From Hyaloperonospora brassicae (taxonomy: Eukaryota; Oomycota; Peronosporomycetes; Peronosporales; Peronosporaceae): a stretch of 64,000 bases of DNA. Below are positions 25,132-36,811 of the stretch, one piece after another. Location of the stretch: contig CANTFL010000228.1 in assembly GCA_947650285.1 (NCBI GenBank), positions 186,001-250,000 on the forward strand. Direction: 5' to 3'. The notes below the pieces were generated by a model that saw only the letters and a list, made by a program, of their open reading frames with translations, ran no database searches and had not been told where the DNA came from. Every line of letters starts with the position of its first letter. Within the stretch, counting starts at the first letter, position 1. The position numbers and the translations under genes are program-made.

Positions 25132-27149
25132 CTAGGGTGAACATTGCTTGCCGCGGAGAGGGACATCACGTTGTATCAGAACTGCATGCTCTCCATCGTT
25201 TCTACCCTGCGACCGCCGCGTGGCTTCTGCGGTTACGTACAAGTGCCTGTTGCAGCCACTCTTGCCGATCGCATCGATGTCGTCGTCTCCACCATGCGGA
25301 ATCCAGCGCGAGGCAAAGCCACCAGTCGTCATTACCACGGTTGTGACCAGCAACAGCGCTGCGAGGTGAGGCGGAGGACCCATCAGATAACCATTGACGA
25401 ACTGAGCTGCGATAGCAGCAATACGGTTGGAGCAATTCACCATGGAGATGCCAGTCGTACGAAGCTCCTGCGGAAAGTTTTCCGCCGACAAAACGCTAAA
25501 CTGAAGCACACGCACATATAGAGATAACGCATGTGAGATGCAGGACATTCATCTAACGCATCTATCAGGCGTACCCCATTCCACGCTGCAGTAGTACATG
25601 CGTTAAAAAGACACGAGACGAGCACGATGACAGTCTTGGATCCTTCCACATTGAAGGCAAACAACAGGGCACAGAAGCCGGACGTGAAGAGCGCACCAGA
25701 TAGCAGGCGCTGGTGACCAATAACATCGATCAGGTACAGACTGCAGTAGTATTACGATTCAGAAACAAAGGCATGTTAGCATTCGAACATAACGCCACTC
25801 ATTCACGTCGTGCTTACCTGAACACATTGCCCGGAAAGTTGGCCCCGGCGAACAAAAACGCATTCTGGAACGGGTTGGCAAAACCAGCGCTTTTGAGCAT
25901 CTTTGCAATCCAGGTTGACATGCCATACGATCCAAAGCTCAGGGAGAACCCACACAACATCAATAGCAGTGTAGGTCCCACATTCGACGGCTCAAGCAGA
26001 CGCGCTACAACGCGGAGACCGTCCCGAGTGCAAGCAACATGACGCGAACTCGTGATATCAGCCGCTTCTATGGCCTCCTCTGCCGACATGTGAAAGCCAC
26101 CTTCCGTCTTCTGTGCCATCTGGTTAGTCTCGCCGCCACGGATGGCCTCACTACTTGCAAACTCAATTTGGATATGCCGTCTGCTTTTGTTAACTCCGTG
26201 GATGTACTGCAACACAGACGTTGCTCCCTGTGCATCGCCTTTACTCGCCAAGAAGTGCGGACTCTCCGGAATGTACCGGTACGTCAACACAAAGCATATC
26301 AGCGATGGCAGTCCAACTACCGCGGCAAACCAGCGCCACGAAAGAGGCACAATCCGTTCGCCATCAGCATACGTTCCCAGCATGACCCAAGCTGTGCCTG
26401 CTGTCAGCACAGCCCCCACCATCCAGAACGAGCACAAAGCTGTGATGGAGCGTCCTCGCGCTGATACTGGTGCATGCTCCAGACACAGTGCAAAGAGTGA
26501 AGCCACGACCCCACCCACACCGATGCCAGCCAAAGCTCGAAACAAGATGAGCCAATAGACGCTGGTCGAGAGCGCCGACAGGAAAGCTGCGACGGCATTG
26601 ATAGCTAAAGTGGTTAGCAGCACCGGTTTGCGACCGTATAGATCGCCAGCGACTCCGCCTAGTAACCCTCCGCCAACCATTCCGGCAAACACTGCAGCGG
26701 TGAGGAGACCTACAGGTTAGCGATCATGTAAAGAATCGGCAGTCGACGGTGATGTGTACCCATGTCATGAACAACATCAACAAGAGCATTCGAACGTACT
26801 GGACTCCCAAGGGGTCAGTGCCCCTTCTGCCTCTTCGTAGACCATCAAAATGTAGCCAATTGCCAGAATCTCAACTGCATCGGCCACATTGCCACACCCT
26901 AAAATGCTGCACGTCCACAATAATGGTCGGTCCAACCACGTCGACAATAATGGTCAGTCCAATTATTGCCAGATACCATTCCATTCCCAGTCGGTCAATT
27001 CATTGGCCGTACGCTACAACGCGATACTGATGCAATCCGCAGCCAATGCGCTCCATCTCGTCATGCACCGCTTTCTTCAGTGCTGCAATGTCGTCGACGA
27101 TCACCACATTCTCGTCGGGGAGCTCCCACGTGCATACCCGCGCAGCCAT
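25132..27149 (-). CDS. MFS transporter, SV2/SVOP-like
   Basis: Five exons on the minus strand: 27013-27149, 26800-26906, 25818-26709, 25575-25740, 25132-25500; all introns are GT-AG and the phases agree, giving 556 residues. The N-terminus (IGCGLHQYRVVAILGCGNVADAVE) resembles the start of SV2-related major facilitator proteins. Signature motif A, GGVAGDLYGRK, is at about 99-109. PESPHFL, the sugar-porter type motif after TM6, is at about 229. The last exon has SAENFPQELRTTGISM, matching the conserved stretch before TM10. Hydrophobic segments suit twelve TM helices. The substrate could be an organic anion, cation or sugar; it cannot be read from sequence. It is transcribed away from the tetraspanin gene. 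Confidence 0.8.
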
Positions 27150-27462
27150 ATGTGTGTGCCTGCTCGACTCAGATATCTGATTATTCGCCCGAGTGGGCTG
27201 CGAACATTCTCTGATTCATGCTCTGTTTCTTTTTGTCCAATCATCAAACGATCCGCTGGTACGCTCCCTCCCATTCGCGCACAAAGAAGTGTGGTCGGCA
27301 CAATCAGAGCACGGCCGCGCGCTCCGCAGTGGCCTCGTGCTGTCGACACCTCACCTCGTGACCGTCGGCTTCGTCATCGTTCGACTCCGCCACTTTCTCC
27401 TCTCTCTGTGCCGCTGCGTTTGGTGGTCTACATCGATCTGTAGCCCAAGTTGTAGTGGAAAG
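27150..27462. promoter_or_regulatory. divergent intergenic promoter region
   Basis: A 313-bp gap between the ATG of the MFS gene (minus strand) and the ATG of the tetraspanin gene (plus strand). It must hold both promoters. No specific element was identified. Confidence 0.4.
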
Positions 27463-28556
27463 ATGATGCACGCATGGCGTTCACTATCCCGCAGCCTCTT
27501 GGTGTTCACAAATGTGCTATTTCTACTGCTAGGCTCGGTGCTGGTGTCCATTGGAGGTCTGGATCGCTGTCTGCACTATATGGCCATGGTGTTCCTGGCT
27601 TGATATCGTTCAGAATGACGTCAGGGCGGTCGTGGGTACTTACTAACCATACGTCTTTTGTCTGTATTCTTGTGTCTGTAGCTTACATGGCCTCCTTACC
27701 AGCACTGACGGAGTTTTCAGATGGCGGCGTCGCTTCGTCTGTCATCATGTGTGGCTCGCTGATTATTCTGATTGCGCTACTGGGCTGCTGTGGGGCCCAA
27801 TGGGAGAGCAAAGTGTTTTTGTTTCCGTACGCAATTCTAGTGCTCGTGTCAGTAATCGCACAGCTGTCGCTTGCAGGATTCCTTACGCATGTGCACAGCT
27901 CATTGGTTGAAGTGGCCAAACACAACTTTGACTTGTCGGTGCTGGCCCCAGCCGACCAGAAAACGTTACGCTGGATCAACAAGCGGTTCAAGTTCGTGTA
28001 TTATGGCTGCGGCCTCGATGTGGATATTGACCTCAGTGGCAAACACAGTCGCTCGCTCATTACGTCGTGCTCGAACCCGAAGTTTGCCTGGTTTGCACCT
28101 TTTGTGGAGGAGAACTGCCCGATTGGACACGAACAGCTGCATCCTGGAAGCAATTTTCTGAAGTGTGCAGGACCAAGCTTCTCGCTGAACAACGCCATGA
28201 CGGAGCATACGATGCTTTGTGCATGTGAGACGCGTATGATCTCGTGGGTCAACGACCAGTCGGTGCTCGTGGCCGTCTTTGTGTTTGTTATTGTGGCGCT
28301 GGAGATCCTGCTTGTGGCGCTGTCGTGCTACATTATCCACTCGCGTCGTTACCGCCGTTATGGCTACCAGGAGATCACTATGCCCGTGCGACAGCAGCCG
28401 TACAACCCGCACCCGCGAAACTACTTTGGCCAGCAGGCAGGACAGCGCCAACCGCTCAACTCTCAGCCAGCATACTCATCGTACGGGCCGGCAAAGGGAG
28501 AAAATCCTTACGCGGCTGCCGCCTCGGGTAGAAAGAACAATAAGACTGGCTGCTAG
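27463..28556 (+). CDS. tetraspanin-like four-TM membrane protein
   Basis: Two exons, 27463-27556 and 27682-28556, giving 322 residues. TM1 spans the splice junction (LLVFTNVLFLLLGSVLVSIG, then AYMA). TM2 is about VIMCGSLIILIALLGCCGA, TM3 is FPYAILVLVSVIAQLSLAGFL and TM4 is VAVFVFVIVALEILLVALSC. A large loop between TM3 and TM4 carries paired cysteines (YYGCGLD, TSCSNPK, ENCP, LKCAG, CAC). Order and spacing fit the tetraspanin family, which organises membrane microdomains. The loop lacks the animal CCG motif in its usual form. The cytoplasmic tail is Gln/Pro/Tyr-rich. The donor at 27557 was chosen because it keeps TM1 intact and the phase correct; unspliced, the frame stops at 27603. Confidence 0.75.
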
Positions 28557-31500
28557 TAGGGTACGGCTGCCTCGTTGGACTAGGTTTGAACTCAGGTCAA
28601 GTGCATAGATGGTTGCTAGTGCCACCTTCAAGACGCCATAGGAAAGGGTCGATGACAAGGATATACCCATTTGCACAAGAGCGAGGCTTGGGTGTTGTTC
28701 CGTTCGTGTAAAAGGATGATGCCACTGGCCAATCTGTGAAGTGTAGTTGCTCCCGATTTGCACTCGTTCTTGACGTCTGACTTGCATAACGCTGCAGATT
28801 GATTGTGATAGCCATTTCTTGCTGCTTGGTATAGTGCCGTGAATAACCACTTCTTTCGATTATCCTGCTTTCTCATTCTGGATGCGGTGACGGTTGATAA
28901 GCAGTGTTGTCGGCATCAAGGTCGGTGGGTCAACGTGCTGAGCGAGCCACATGTTCGAGGAACCACAGAAGTAGATCGGCAGTTAGTTGCTAACATGGGC
29001 TTTCTGCCGAGGCTAATGAAGTACTATGGGGCTTGCCTGATTATGCGCTGCTGACGTTGTGCGTCCCGATAGCACGTTCATCAGTGAGAGAAGGTACGAA
29101 TGGAAGCACGTCTGAATGCTGTCTCAATAACAGACTACCTCGACACTTGTTCGGATCGACATATCTCTGAGCTGGGCCTCCGTTTGCATTACGCACAAGT
29201 CAAAGAAAGGTCTATGTATTTCTTATGCGACAGTATAAGAATCGAGCCTCTTATCGACTGCAAAAGTGCATAACTTCGAGGCGCACAGTGTTGATAGACA
29301 TACAATTCAGTCGTACATACGTTACCGTGAGACTTGGTGAATGTGTCTAGCGGATTCTCCCTTGTGATTCGCGAAGGCTATCGCGTATGTTAATGTCTTG
29401 CGTCGAATCCATGTCGTCATTGCCGCCTCAAGTCCGGCCCGAAGCACGATTATTGACATTGTTACAAGCCAAATGCTAGAAATGCTTCACTGGACGTCGC
29501 ATGAAAGTCAGACTCGAGTCCGAGATTTGATCAACCAGAACTTTGTTGTAGGCAAAATCGGTAGCTAAAACAAGCGATGCAGCGTGATAGATCGAGGTAA
29601 ATGAAGCTAGACGCTACAACCTTAAGACGCCTTGAGTATACGCTGTACTAAGAGGCATTACAGACCATTGTGTAATTTCCCATGGAAAAGGCATATGAAA
29701 GCAACCAGACGAGGAAATGTCGGATTACATGCTACTGCAAACGAAAGCGTCAACCACACTTTCCAAGATTCGTAGCGTCCAGGACTGGTCATAAGAAAGG
29801 TCTTTTAAGCGTAACGATTGCCAATGATATCAGCCCAGTATGTCATGACGCTCGCTTTACTGCATACGAGCGGAAGCTATGTCCAGACCAACAGAGCAGG
29901 AATGCGTGCGTATATTGATCTCTACGACAATTACAAGAGCAACAAGCAGCACGTACGCAAGGTGCAACACTTCTGGATCTCACTAGTCGTACGGTCGGTA
30001 GTTCACCACAAATTTGCCTGCCGAATGACGTGTGATCCACCAGAAGGCACTACAAAGGCTGAACTGAGCTACTCATTACCGATTACGACGAATGGATTAC
30101 TATCATTCTGGGAGTGTACACACCAGTGAGAGTCTTCACGTTGCCGACGACGAGAAGTGTGCATGTGTTTGGTTAACGGATAATATCAAAAAAGCAGTAT
30201 GACGCTGCGCTCTACTTATAATTGCACATTTGAAAGCATTCATGTCGCCGTATTCGACGTGGTAGCATACATTATATAAAGTTGGATTCAACCAGATACT
30301 GCGCGCATGAATGCCGTCCATCGTGCTAGCAGCTGACTTCTTGCAATCTTTTGCGGATGGGTTGCAATAGCATGTGCGAGGGCGGCTGCAACGTGGTAGT
30401 GCAATAATGAACGGACCTGATCAATGTGCTAGTGTTGGAATGATGTGCGTGGTAACAACGACGCCGCCGGGATTTGCGGGTGCTGCAGATAGAGCTAACA
30501 AGTGCGGATCACCAGCTTTTACTAGACATACCTCCTGTCGTTTGTGTGCACTAATCATGTCCTTGTCCTTTGATCAAAGTGACCATGTCTCTACCTTTTG
30601 TTTACACTGCGTAAGATGTCGACATATCAATGACTTGGTGAGTCTAGGGATTGAGATGCTGTGGCATGGTCGTGAAAGCTGGACCTGTGCAAAGATCCTT
30701 ACTGAATCAAAACAGGTTTCGTGCTCCTTATCGTGCAAGAAAATGCAAGTGCGAGATGGGGTGCTTCACGGCGGTCAGATTGTTTTCGCTAACCTGGGTC
30801 AACCAAGCGCGCCTCAACATAGCGAACGATGGTCAATTTTTGTTATTATCGCTTGTCTTAAACTTTGTCGTCAGGAACAAACTCTTCGTTTGCCACCAAG
30901 TTCCAGGTCGTATGTTAGCAATGGATGTATGGACTCACACACATCGATGAAGAAGCCATCGGAGACGCGATACGAGGGTGCAAGCTCTGATAGCCATCGC
31001 GTCATCGCATTTCAAGTTTTTACCGCACTTCTAGGGGAGGCTTGGCCTCGAAAGAACGACTGTATCAGTGTCAACCTCTAGCTCTTTCCTACCGCAGAAT
31101 CTGAGAGGAATATCTCACAAACACTACAATGATTTGTCAGGCACTTCTCAAAATTGTTGTGCCACTTCGGGTCTAGTCGCTACGCGGGCACGCTCATATT
31201 CTGCATTTTCCCAGGTATTATTCGACAAAGGACGTTTTCAGCGACTCTTTTCATGAATTTGTTGGATGGTTGCTGATGACCCATATGGCCGTGACATCGG
31301 TCCACGATCCGTTATGACAACATACACGCAGCGAGGGGTTGTGAGAGCTTCCACGTTGACAGTCGTATCGGCACTGTATCGAAATTGGTGTCGGCTGGTC
31401 GAATCAAAACAAATGCGTACACTCGCTTGCTTTCCTTCTACGTAGGTTGCTCGAGTTTGCTTTGGCTCTGCTTGGACTGTTGATGTACGCGATGTGCCAA

Positions 31501-31596
31501 GCGCAAAGCGCGGACAAAGGAATAAGTGAAGGGTTTGGCGGAACTCGTGGTGGCGTAAAGTGAAGTCAGGCGATATTTGTACCGATTATGGAAGTT
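28557..31596. other. intergenic, possible decayed sequence
   Basis: No gene I can support. The longest frame (30374-31081, +) begins with GTG, has no recognisable motif and an unconstrained composition, so I leave it uncalled. Confidence 0.4.
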
Positions 31597-34015
31597 GGCA
31601 TAATGAAGCGACTGGTCCTTTTTTCAGGCATGGATGAGAAGTGTAGTAGCTTCAAAAGTGCCAGGACGGGGAAACCCGAGCACGATAGCCAACGCATAGG
31701 TGTGTCAGTGAGGAAACGTTGCGGACTGCCGACCGAATAGATAGCGCGGAATATGGCCATTTGCCATTGCTGTATGCATCCCCCACACCTTCGATCATCT
31801 AAGCGCTCGAAGCACGAGTATGACAAAGTCTTCTCGCATCAGTAGCTCGTAGAGGAATCGAGTTGATCACGTTCATAGAGAAGCGAAACACAACGCCTTG
31901 TAATAGGCTGGCGTAGAAAGGGTGGCCATGAAGCACTTCGCGTTGGGCTGGGGGGCGGTGTTTGGTGCAGATCTTGGCGGTAGTGATTTGCTGTCGGCAC
32001 CGACTGCCTCGGAAAAGAAGAGGATGACGATTCTGGTGAGTAAGGCCGCGGACTTATCTGACTGCAAGTTTTGACATGCATTCCGTAGCAAAGCTCAGCT
32101 CAGCTCGACGATCACTACGCGATTTAGCAACTCATAGACCACATTTTACCACGGCGATGAGTGGTCGAATAAATCAGTGGCCACGACGATGCCAAAAAGG
32201 GACACCACCGCCGTCAAATACATGAGACACGTTGGCTACGTTTTCAGCTCTGCATAAGCGAGTGGCACGTTGGAATGATAGCCTGTTCACTTCAGTGCAC
32301 CCGTGAGCTAGCTGTTTCGCATCGCACCATAATCGGTCTTGATGCATGAAGCAGAAAGATCGGGTGTGCGAATCTACTTGCGTCGCACTCCGCGATACCG
32401 CTGTAAATGGTGCGTGTCCAGTACGACGATCGGTGGTAGTGACCAAATCAATATACTTGGCACGTGTCGCACTCAGCGTGCTTATGCGATGACAAAGACT
32501 GGATATTGGTGCTTGGAGCAATGGACACTACGAGCAAAGACTGAGGATGCGCGTTTTCCGCACGCGGAAAAAGGACGTTCAGGAAGAGCAGGTAACAACT
32601 GAGACTGCATCTCTGATGATGATGCGAGTGGCTGCATGAGAAAGTGAGGCTGATGTGTGGCTTGCGGTGATCCGGTTGCTTCGCTAGGCATTTTTTTCTT
32701 GATCAACGCACAGTGAATAATGACGATCATCAGGCAAGTATATTTGATGCTGATGGATTCGCTTCTGACGTCCAGTTACTTCGTTTCCTTACGAAGCTGT
32801 ACGCATCAAATACACTGTGCTGTGGCTGATCGATGTGTACGTGGGCTCTTGCATTGGAAGGCTTCTGCCAAATCAGCGCGTCGACTGAGTCTCGCTACTT
32901 GTGCCCGATAGCAAGAAGCTGCAAATGTGGAAACAGGGTTTGCGACGAGTATTTCGTCAGACTTCGACCTGTGTTCTTGGAGGCCAAGACTGGATTAGCA
33001 GACATGCAGAACGCAAATTCACCATCTCTCCGCTACACACACCAGACGGTGATATCCGAATCGAGACTATGCATGTTTCTCGATCTTTTGTTTCGCACAT
33101 CAAACCGGACTATTGTAAACTGGCGTGTGTATCACCTTGGTGTCGGAATCGGGCGTCTACAGTCGGCAGACGATCCAGGTTTGGCGTCCGAAAAACAGGT
33201 CAGACACTGACCAAAACCTCGTCGCTACGCTCGTATCAGAAGCTGCGGCTTCCAGTCATCGGGTATAATCAGATGGACTCAGCCGGCGCGCTGATTTAGC
33301 CGAAACTTTTCTGCCACCTACCAGCCGAATGCTTTGCACCTATGAACCAGCAGCCATGACTGCTCCAGACTTAGCTTTGCTTTGTTCATACACCACAGTA
33401 GGAAGCGGCAGAAAGGTGAAGCTCGTCGAACGATCGACGCGCTCGACACGTTCGACCGTGGCCGGGCGTGGTACTCTGTCCAGCTTGAAATATTAATCTT
33501 TGAACATGTACTGGGCTGTGAACGACGAGCGAAATGCAGTCTGGTCCTCACCATCATATCTGGTGCACAGAACGATGCGACCAGATCTTTACAAGCAGTC
33601 GGACTACGTCGGCACCAAGCCCGTCTGCAAAGCCGCTCTTTCGTGACGATGTCGCATCTCGTTGTTGCCACCCACGTCTTCGTCCAGGATTGCACCACAC
33701 ACCTCATTTCTAAAGAAGCATCAAACGCACCACACAGTCTCCCTAGCACCTCCCACCCTCTGACCGCGACCAAACTGGATGATGAAGTGCTCTCTTCTTC
33801 TTTTTCTCGCTCTTATCGTGTCTGCTGACCGTGGCACTCACTCGGCCCCAATCGCCGACAGGCCGGTCACCGTGGCGACGCGGAGCCTGTATCCAAGTAC
33901 TCAGCCGGATGTTGACGGCAAACGAATGCTTCGAGTGACCTACACTACAAGCGGTGTCACCGGTGAAGAAAGGGCGCCGGTTGGCGCGGAAGGGCTGGAA
34001 AAACTGAAACCTCTG
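31597..34015 (-). repeat. inverted duplication, arm B
   Basis: Reverse-complement partner of 1262-3688. It ends at 31597, opposite the base where the family B LTR fragment begins in arm A, and at the other side inside the effector B ORF. Small differences are scattered, for example the CTGAGCTGAGCTGAG run near 3180 of arm A is shortened here. About 28 kb lie between the arms. Confidence 0.85.
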
Positions 34016-34363
34016 GAACAGCATCTCATTCCGAAAACCACCGGCGACCCCGAGACAGGAATTCAAGATTCGATTCTCTCAACGGTTGTCAACTTTTTTG
34101 GGTCAATGCGGCCACAACCCAAGTCAAAGCCTGGAGGGATGGAGGAGGAGGTAAAGCTTGCTAGAGATTTGATGAATACAAACGCGGATTTTGACGACAT
34201 GCGTAGAAAGTCAATTTCGAAAAGCGCTTTTCGCAGTGCCGCAGTCGATGATTTGGATCCTAAGGATCCACATTACCAGTTGAAAAGGGAAACAGCACTT
34301 GAATTAGTTGAAGCGTACGGAAAAAATTTACTTGAGAATCGGGCGACTTACTTACCAAAGTAA
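33779..34363 (+). CDS. RxLR-EER secreted effector B
   Basis: Intronless 194-residue paralogue of effector A, start ATG at 33779. The signal peptide (MKCSLLLFLALIVSA), RMLR at 49-52 and EER at 63-65 are the same as in A. From about residue 70 the two drift apart. A trace of common ancestry remains (KTTGD...GI...S...V), but the last ~100 residues differ, ending here in ELVEAYGKNLLENRATYLPK. The region is mainly charged and helical; I cannot name a fold or target. It shares about 2.2 kb of upstream DNA with A in inverted orientation, so both may be expressed alike. The R3 element begins 321 bp downstream. Confidence 0.85.
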   Translation: MMKCSLLLFLALIVSADRGTHSAPIADRPVTVATRSLYPSTQPDVDGKRMLRVTYTTSGVTGEERAPVGAEGLEKLKPLEQHLIPKTTGDPETGIQDSILSTVVNFFGSMRPQPKSKPGGMEEEVKLARDLMNTNADFDDMRRKSISKSAFRSAAVDDLDPKDPHYQLKRETALELVEAYGKNLLENRATYLPK

Positions 34364-34684
34364 TGCGCTCGAGTATGCACTTGCACCAATAGGGGCATGC
34401 GACGCCCCCGGTCGTCTACGCTTCAACGGTACCGACTTACAAGAGCAACGCAGATCCCTTAAGGGGCCGTCCACGAGTTTATCAGTTCATGGAGCGCTTA
34501 TAGCAACCAATACCACTATTTCACCGCTTTTTGTTGCACCTGTACTATATCTTCTACAATCCTAAAGGTTGTTGTCTTGTAACGGTGGTACGCTGTGGGC
34601 GGTACATTCATGGCCTAGGAACGTGTACCATAAGATGTACCACTCATCGAAATCAGTGTCGCTTCAGCCACCATTGGCACGTTG

Positions 34685-35075
34685 TGTAACGGGGCACACC
34701 CTTGCGTGAACTTAACGCAAGGGTATCGGTGCCCCGACAGACGTACACAAGGCAAGCGAGGAAGCGTAGGTAAGGTAAAAGCAGAACTGTTATATTAATA
34801 TAATTAAGTCTTTTAACTACTGTCTCTTTGTTTGACTTAACTTAATTATGCTAATATAACTGAGTGTATGGTGACGTCTCGTCACCACTCATTGCGCGCG
34901 TCTTGCGGCGATTGGTGGGTTGATATCATCAAGATATCAACCAATGAACAGACTCTTTGGTCGACCCTTCAATATCACCACTTCGGTGATATTGTTTAAA
35001 GAATATTCAACTTCATATTCTTTATTGTCACTTTTCTTAAAGTGACAATTCCATGTAACGGGCTGCCCCGTTACA
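34685..35075 (-). repeat. R3 3' LTR
   Basis: Begins TGTAACGGGGCA and ends TGCCCCGTTACA, a 12-bp terminal inverted repeat. The right end folds on itself (TGTAACGGG/CCCGTTACA). The PPT adjoins at 35076-35086. Confidence 0.95.
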
Positions 35076-35206
35076 TCACCCCCCTTAACTGATAGTCACC
35101 GTGTGACTATCGAAAATAATGGCGGCCACCCGTTGGTCACCATTGGGACAGGGAGCACTTGTTGGGTCCGTTCCATTCACTTTCCGCTCGACCTCGCATA
35201 GTTAAC

Positions 35207-36811
35207 ATGTCTATGCGGGGTGACTCAAGGCACACAGAGTCTGTGCCTGTGCCAGCTTCTGCGGCAGACGATTCGTCGTCTGCTGCTCGTTCTTCGCCTG
35301 CAGCAAGAGGTGCTGCAGGTGCACGCGGTAGAGCACCGCGTGCGCATGATGACCCCGACATTGAGGTCATCTACTCTGGCGAGTCAGACGTGTCTGACTC
35401 GGGCAATGCTGCAGAGGCGTCTCGCTCACCGGCGACGCCTCAGTGTTCGCCAAGGCCACTGCCGAACGAACGGACTCGTGAGTTGCAACACAGTCTGTTC
35501 GGCAGTGATGACGAATCTGGTGATGAGTATGTTTGCTCATCACCGCAATCAGCTCGTGCTCCTTCGCACGAGCGACTTGACGATGGTGCAACCCATCGTC
35601 ATACTGACAACCGTGGTACCAACAAAGGTACCACCGTGAAGCGTGATGAGCTGAAGCCGTGGCGTTTGCCCGAACGGCTCATCAATAGCTTGTCTCACGA
35701 GACAAGCCAACACCATCGAATACCCTTATTCGATGCGACTGAGCTTCACGGCTTGACTCCCAGCGCGAGCAACTTTCGCGCTGAAGAAGACTTTTATCTC
35801 GATGTCTTCCTTAGACATCGATGGTACAACAGCAACCAAAAGCGTGACAAAGCCTCGCTTTTGGCTGCGTGGAACGCGTTCGTCCAAAACGTAAAGAATT
35901 TTGGACGAGAAGGGTGGCTCAAGAAACTTGAGGCGACACGCCTCAGGTTCGAAAAGCGAACGCCAACCGGTGCCAGGTACCGGTTGCACTGTTTGTCGAG
36001 TGAGGCAGGCATTCCTTGCCTCACATGGGGAGACCCTTGTGCGAGTTGTGTTGACAACTCGCAGCGTGCACATAGGGACGTGTATTCCCTAAGTTCGCCC
36101 TGGGGAAGGGCACACATCTCGGAGGAGATGCGTGACGCGATTGCAAACTTGCAATCCGTCTACAAGCGCCTAGGGCGCGTGTTTACCGATGGGCCCGAGG
36201 ACTCATCGGATGGGTCTCGTCATACTGGCGGACGAGACCTTCAACATCCATCAACAGCTGAGAGCGGGGCTCCCAGCTGTTCCAAGAGGGTGGATACCCC
36301 CGCCACTGGACGAGGTAGCTCGTCCTTGATCCTGAATCGTCACGGTGATTCAAGATACGCTCCACTAGAAAGCGTTGACCACCGTGAGCATCCACCAAAG
36401 GATGTGGTGGAGGAGGAAAGACCTCCTCCAGATGATTCGGCTCACCATCTCGACCCTTACGAGATGGATCGCGCAATCGATGAATTGCGCGATGACTTGA
36501 AGCACGAGCGCGACCGGCGCTACGCTTTGACTGATACCGTGCGGAAGAACCGCAAGGATCACGAGGCTGATCGGGCGAGGGATCGCGCCGATTATGCCAC
36601 GGCGCAGCTTCAGGTCGAGCGGGATGTCCGCTCCCTATTCGGCGAGCTGGCGACAGCTCGCGGGGAGATATCTCGGTTAAGTTCCGAGGTATCATATCTG
36701 CGCGACCAGACGGATCGTCTGGAGCGCGAACGCAAGAACTTGATGGATGTTCTTGAACGTGGGGGCTATCTTCATCGGAAGAAGAAGGCTCGTACTGACA
36801 GTACGGCCTGA
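35207..36811 (+). CDS. antisense ORF of R3, unknown function
   Basis: Intact 534-residue frame on the strand opposite gag-pol, from the first ATG after the PPT region to TGA-equivalent end at 36811. The N-terminal ~130 residues are Ser/Ala/Asp-rich and probably disordered. A conserved middle ([36 protein letters not shown]) precedes a cysteine set C-x8-C-x6-C-x2-C at about 261-280 that could bind metal. The last ~130 residues form a likely coiled coil ([20 protein letters not shown]...[14 protein letters not shown]). The final 629 nt overlap the chromodomain frame in antisense. I do not recognise a family. Antisense ORFs between pol and the 3' LTR are known from some plant Gypsy elements such as Grande. 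Confidence 0.65.
   Translation: MSMRGDSRHTESVPVPASAADDSSSAARSSPAARGAAGARGRAPRAHDDPDIEVIYSGESDVSDSGNAAEASRSPATPQCSPRPLPNERTRELQHSLFGSDDESGDEYVCSSPQSARAPSHERLDDGATHRHTDNRGTNKGTTVKRDELKPWRLPERLINSLSHETSQHHRIPLFDATELHGLTPSASNFRAEEDFYLDVFLRHRWYNSNQKRDKASLLAAWNAFVQNVKNFGREGWLKKLEATRLRFEKRTPTGARYRLHCLSSEAGIPCLTWGDPCASCVDNSQRAHRDVYSLSSPWGRAHISEEMRDAIANLQSVYKRLGRVFTDGPEDSSDGSRHTGGRDLQHPSTAESGAPSCSKRVDTPATGRGSSSLILNRHGDSRYAPLESVDHREHPPKDVVEEERPPPDDSAHHLDPYEMDRAIDELRDDLKHERDRRYALTDTVRKNRKDHEADRARDRADYATAQLQVERDVRSLFGELATARGEISRLSSEVSYLRDQTDRLERERKNLMDVLERGGYLHRKKKARTDSTA

Noticed and set aside
27474..27681. Unspliced reading through the tetraspanin intron as a longer N-terminus
   Set aside because: The exon-1 frame stops at 27603 without splicing, and the spliced form gives an intact first TM helix.
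30374..31081. 235-codon plus-strand open frame
   Set aside because: Starts with GTG, no motif, no paralogue in the window and uncharacteristic composition. Probably chance.
31932..32039. Possible exon (MKHFALGWGAVFG...) followed by a good GTGAGTAAG donor in arm B
   Set aside because: No downstream exon continues a recognisable protein, and the other arm offers no added support.
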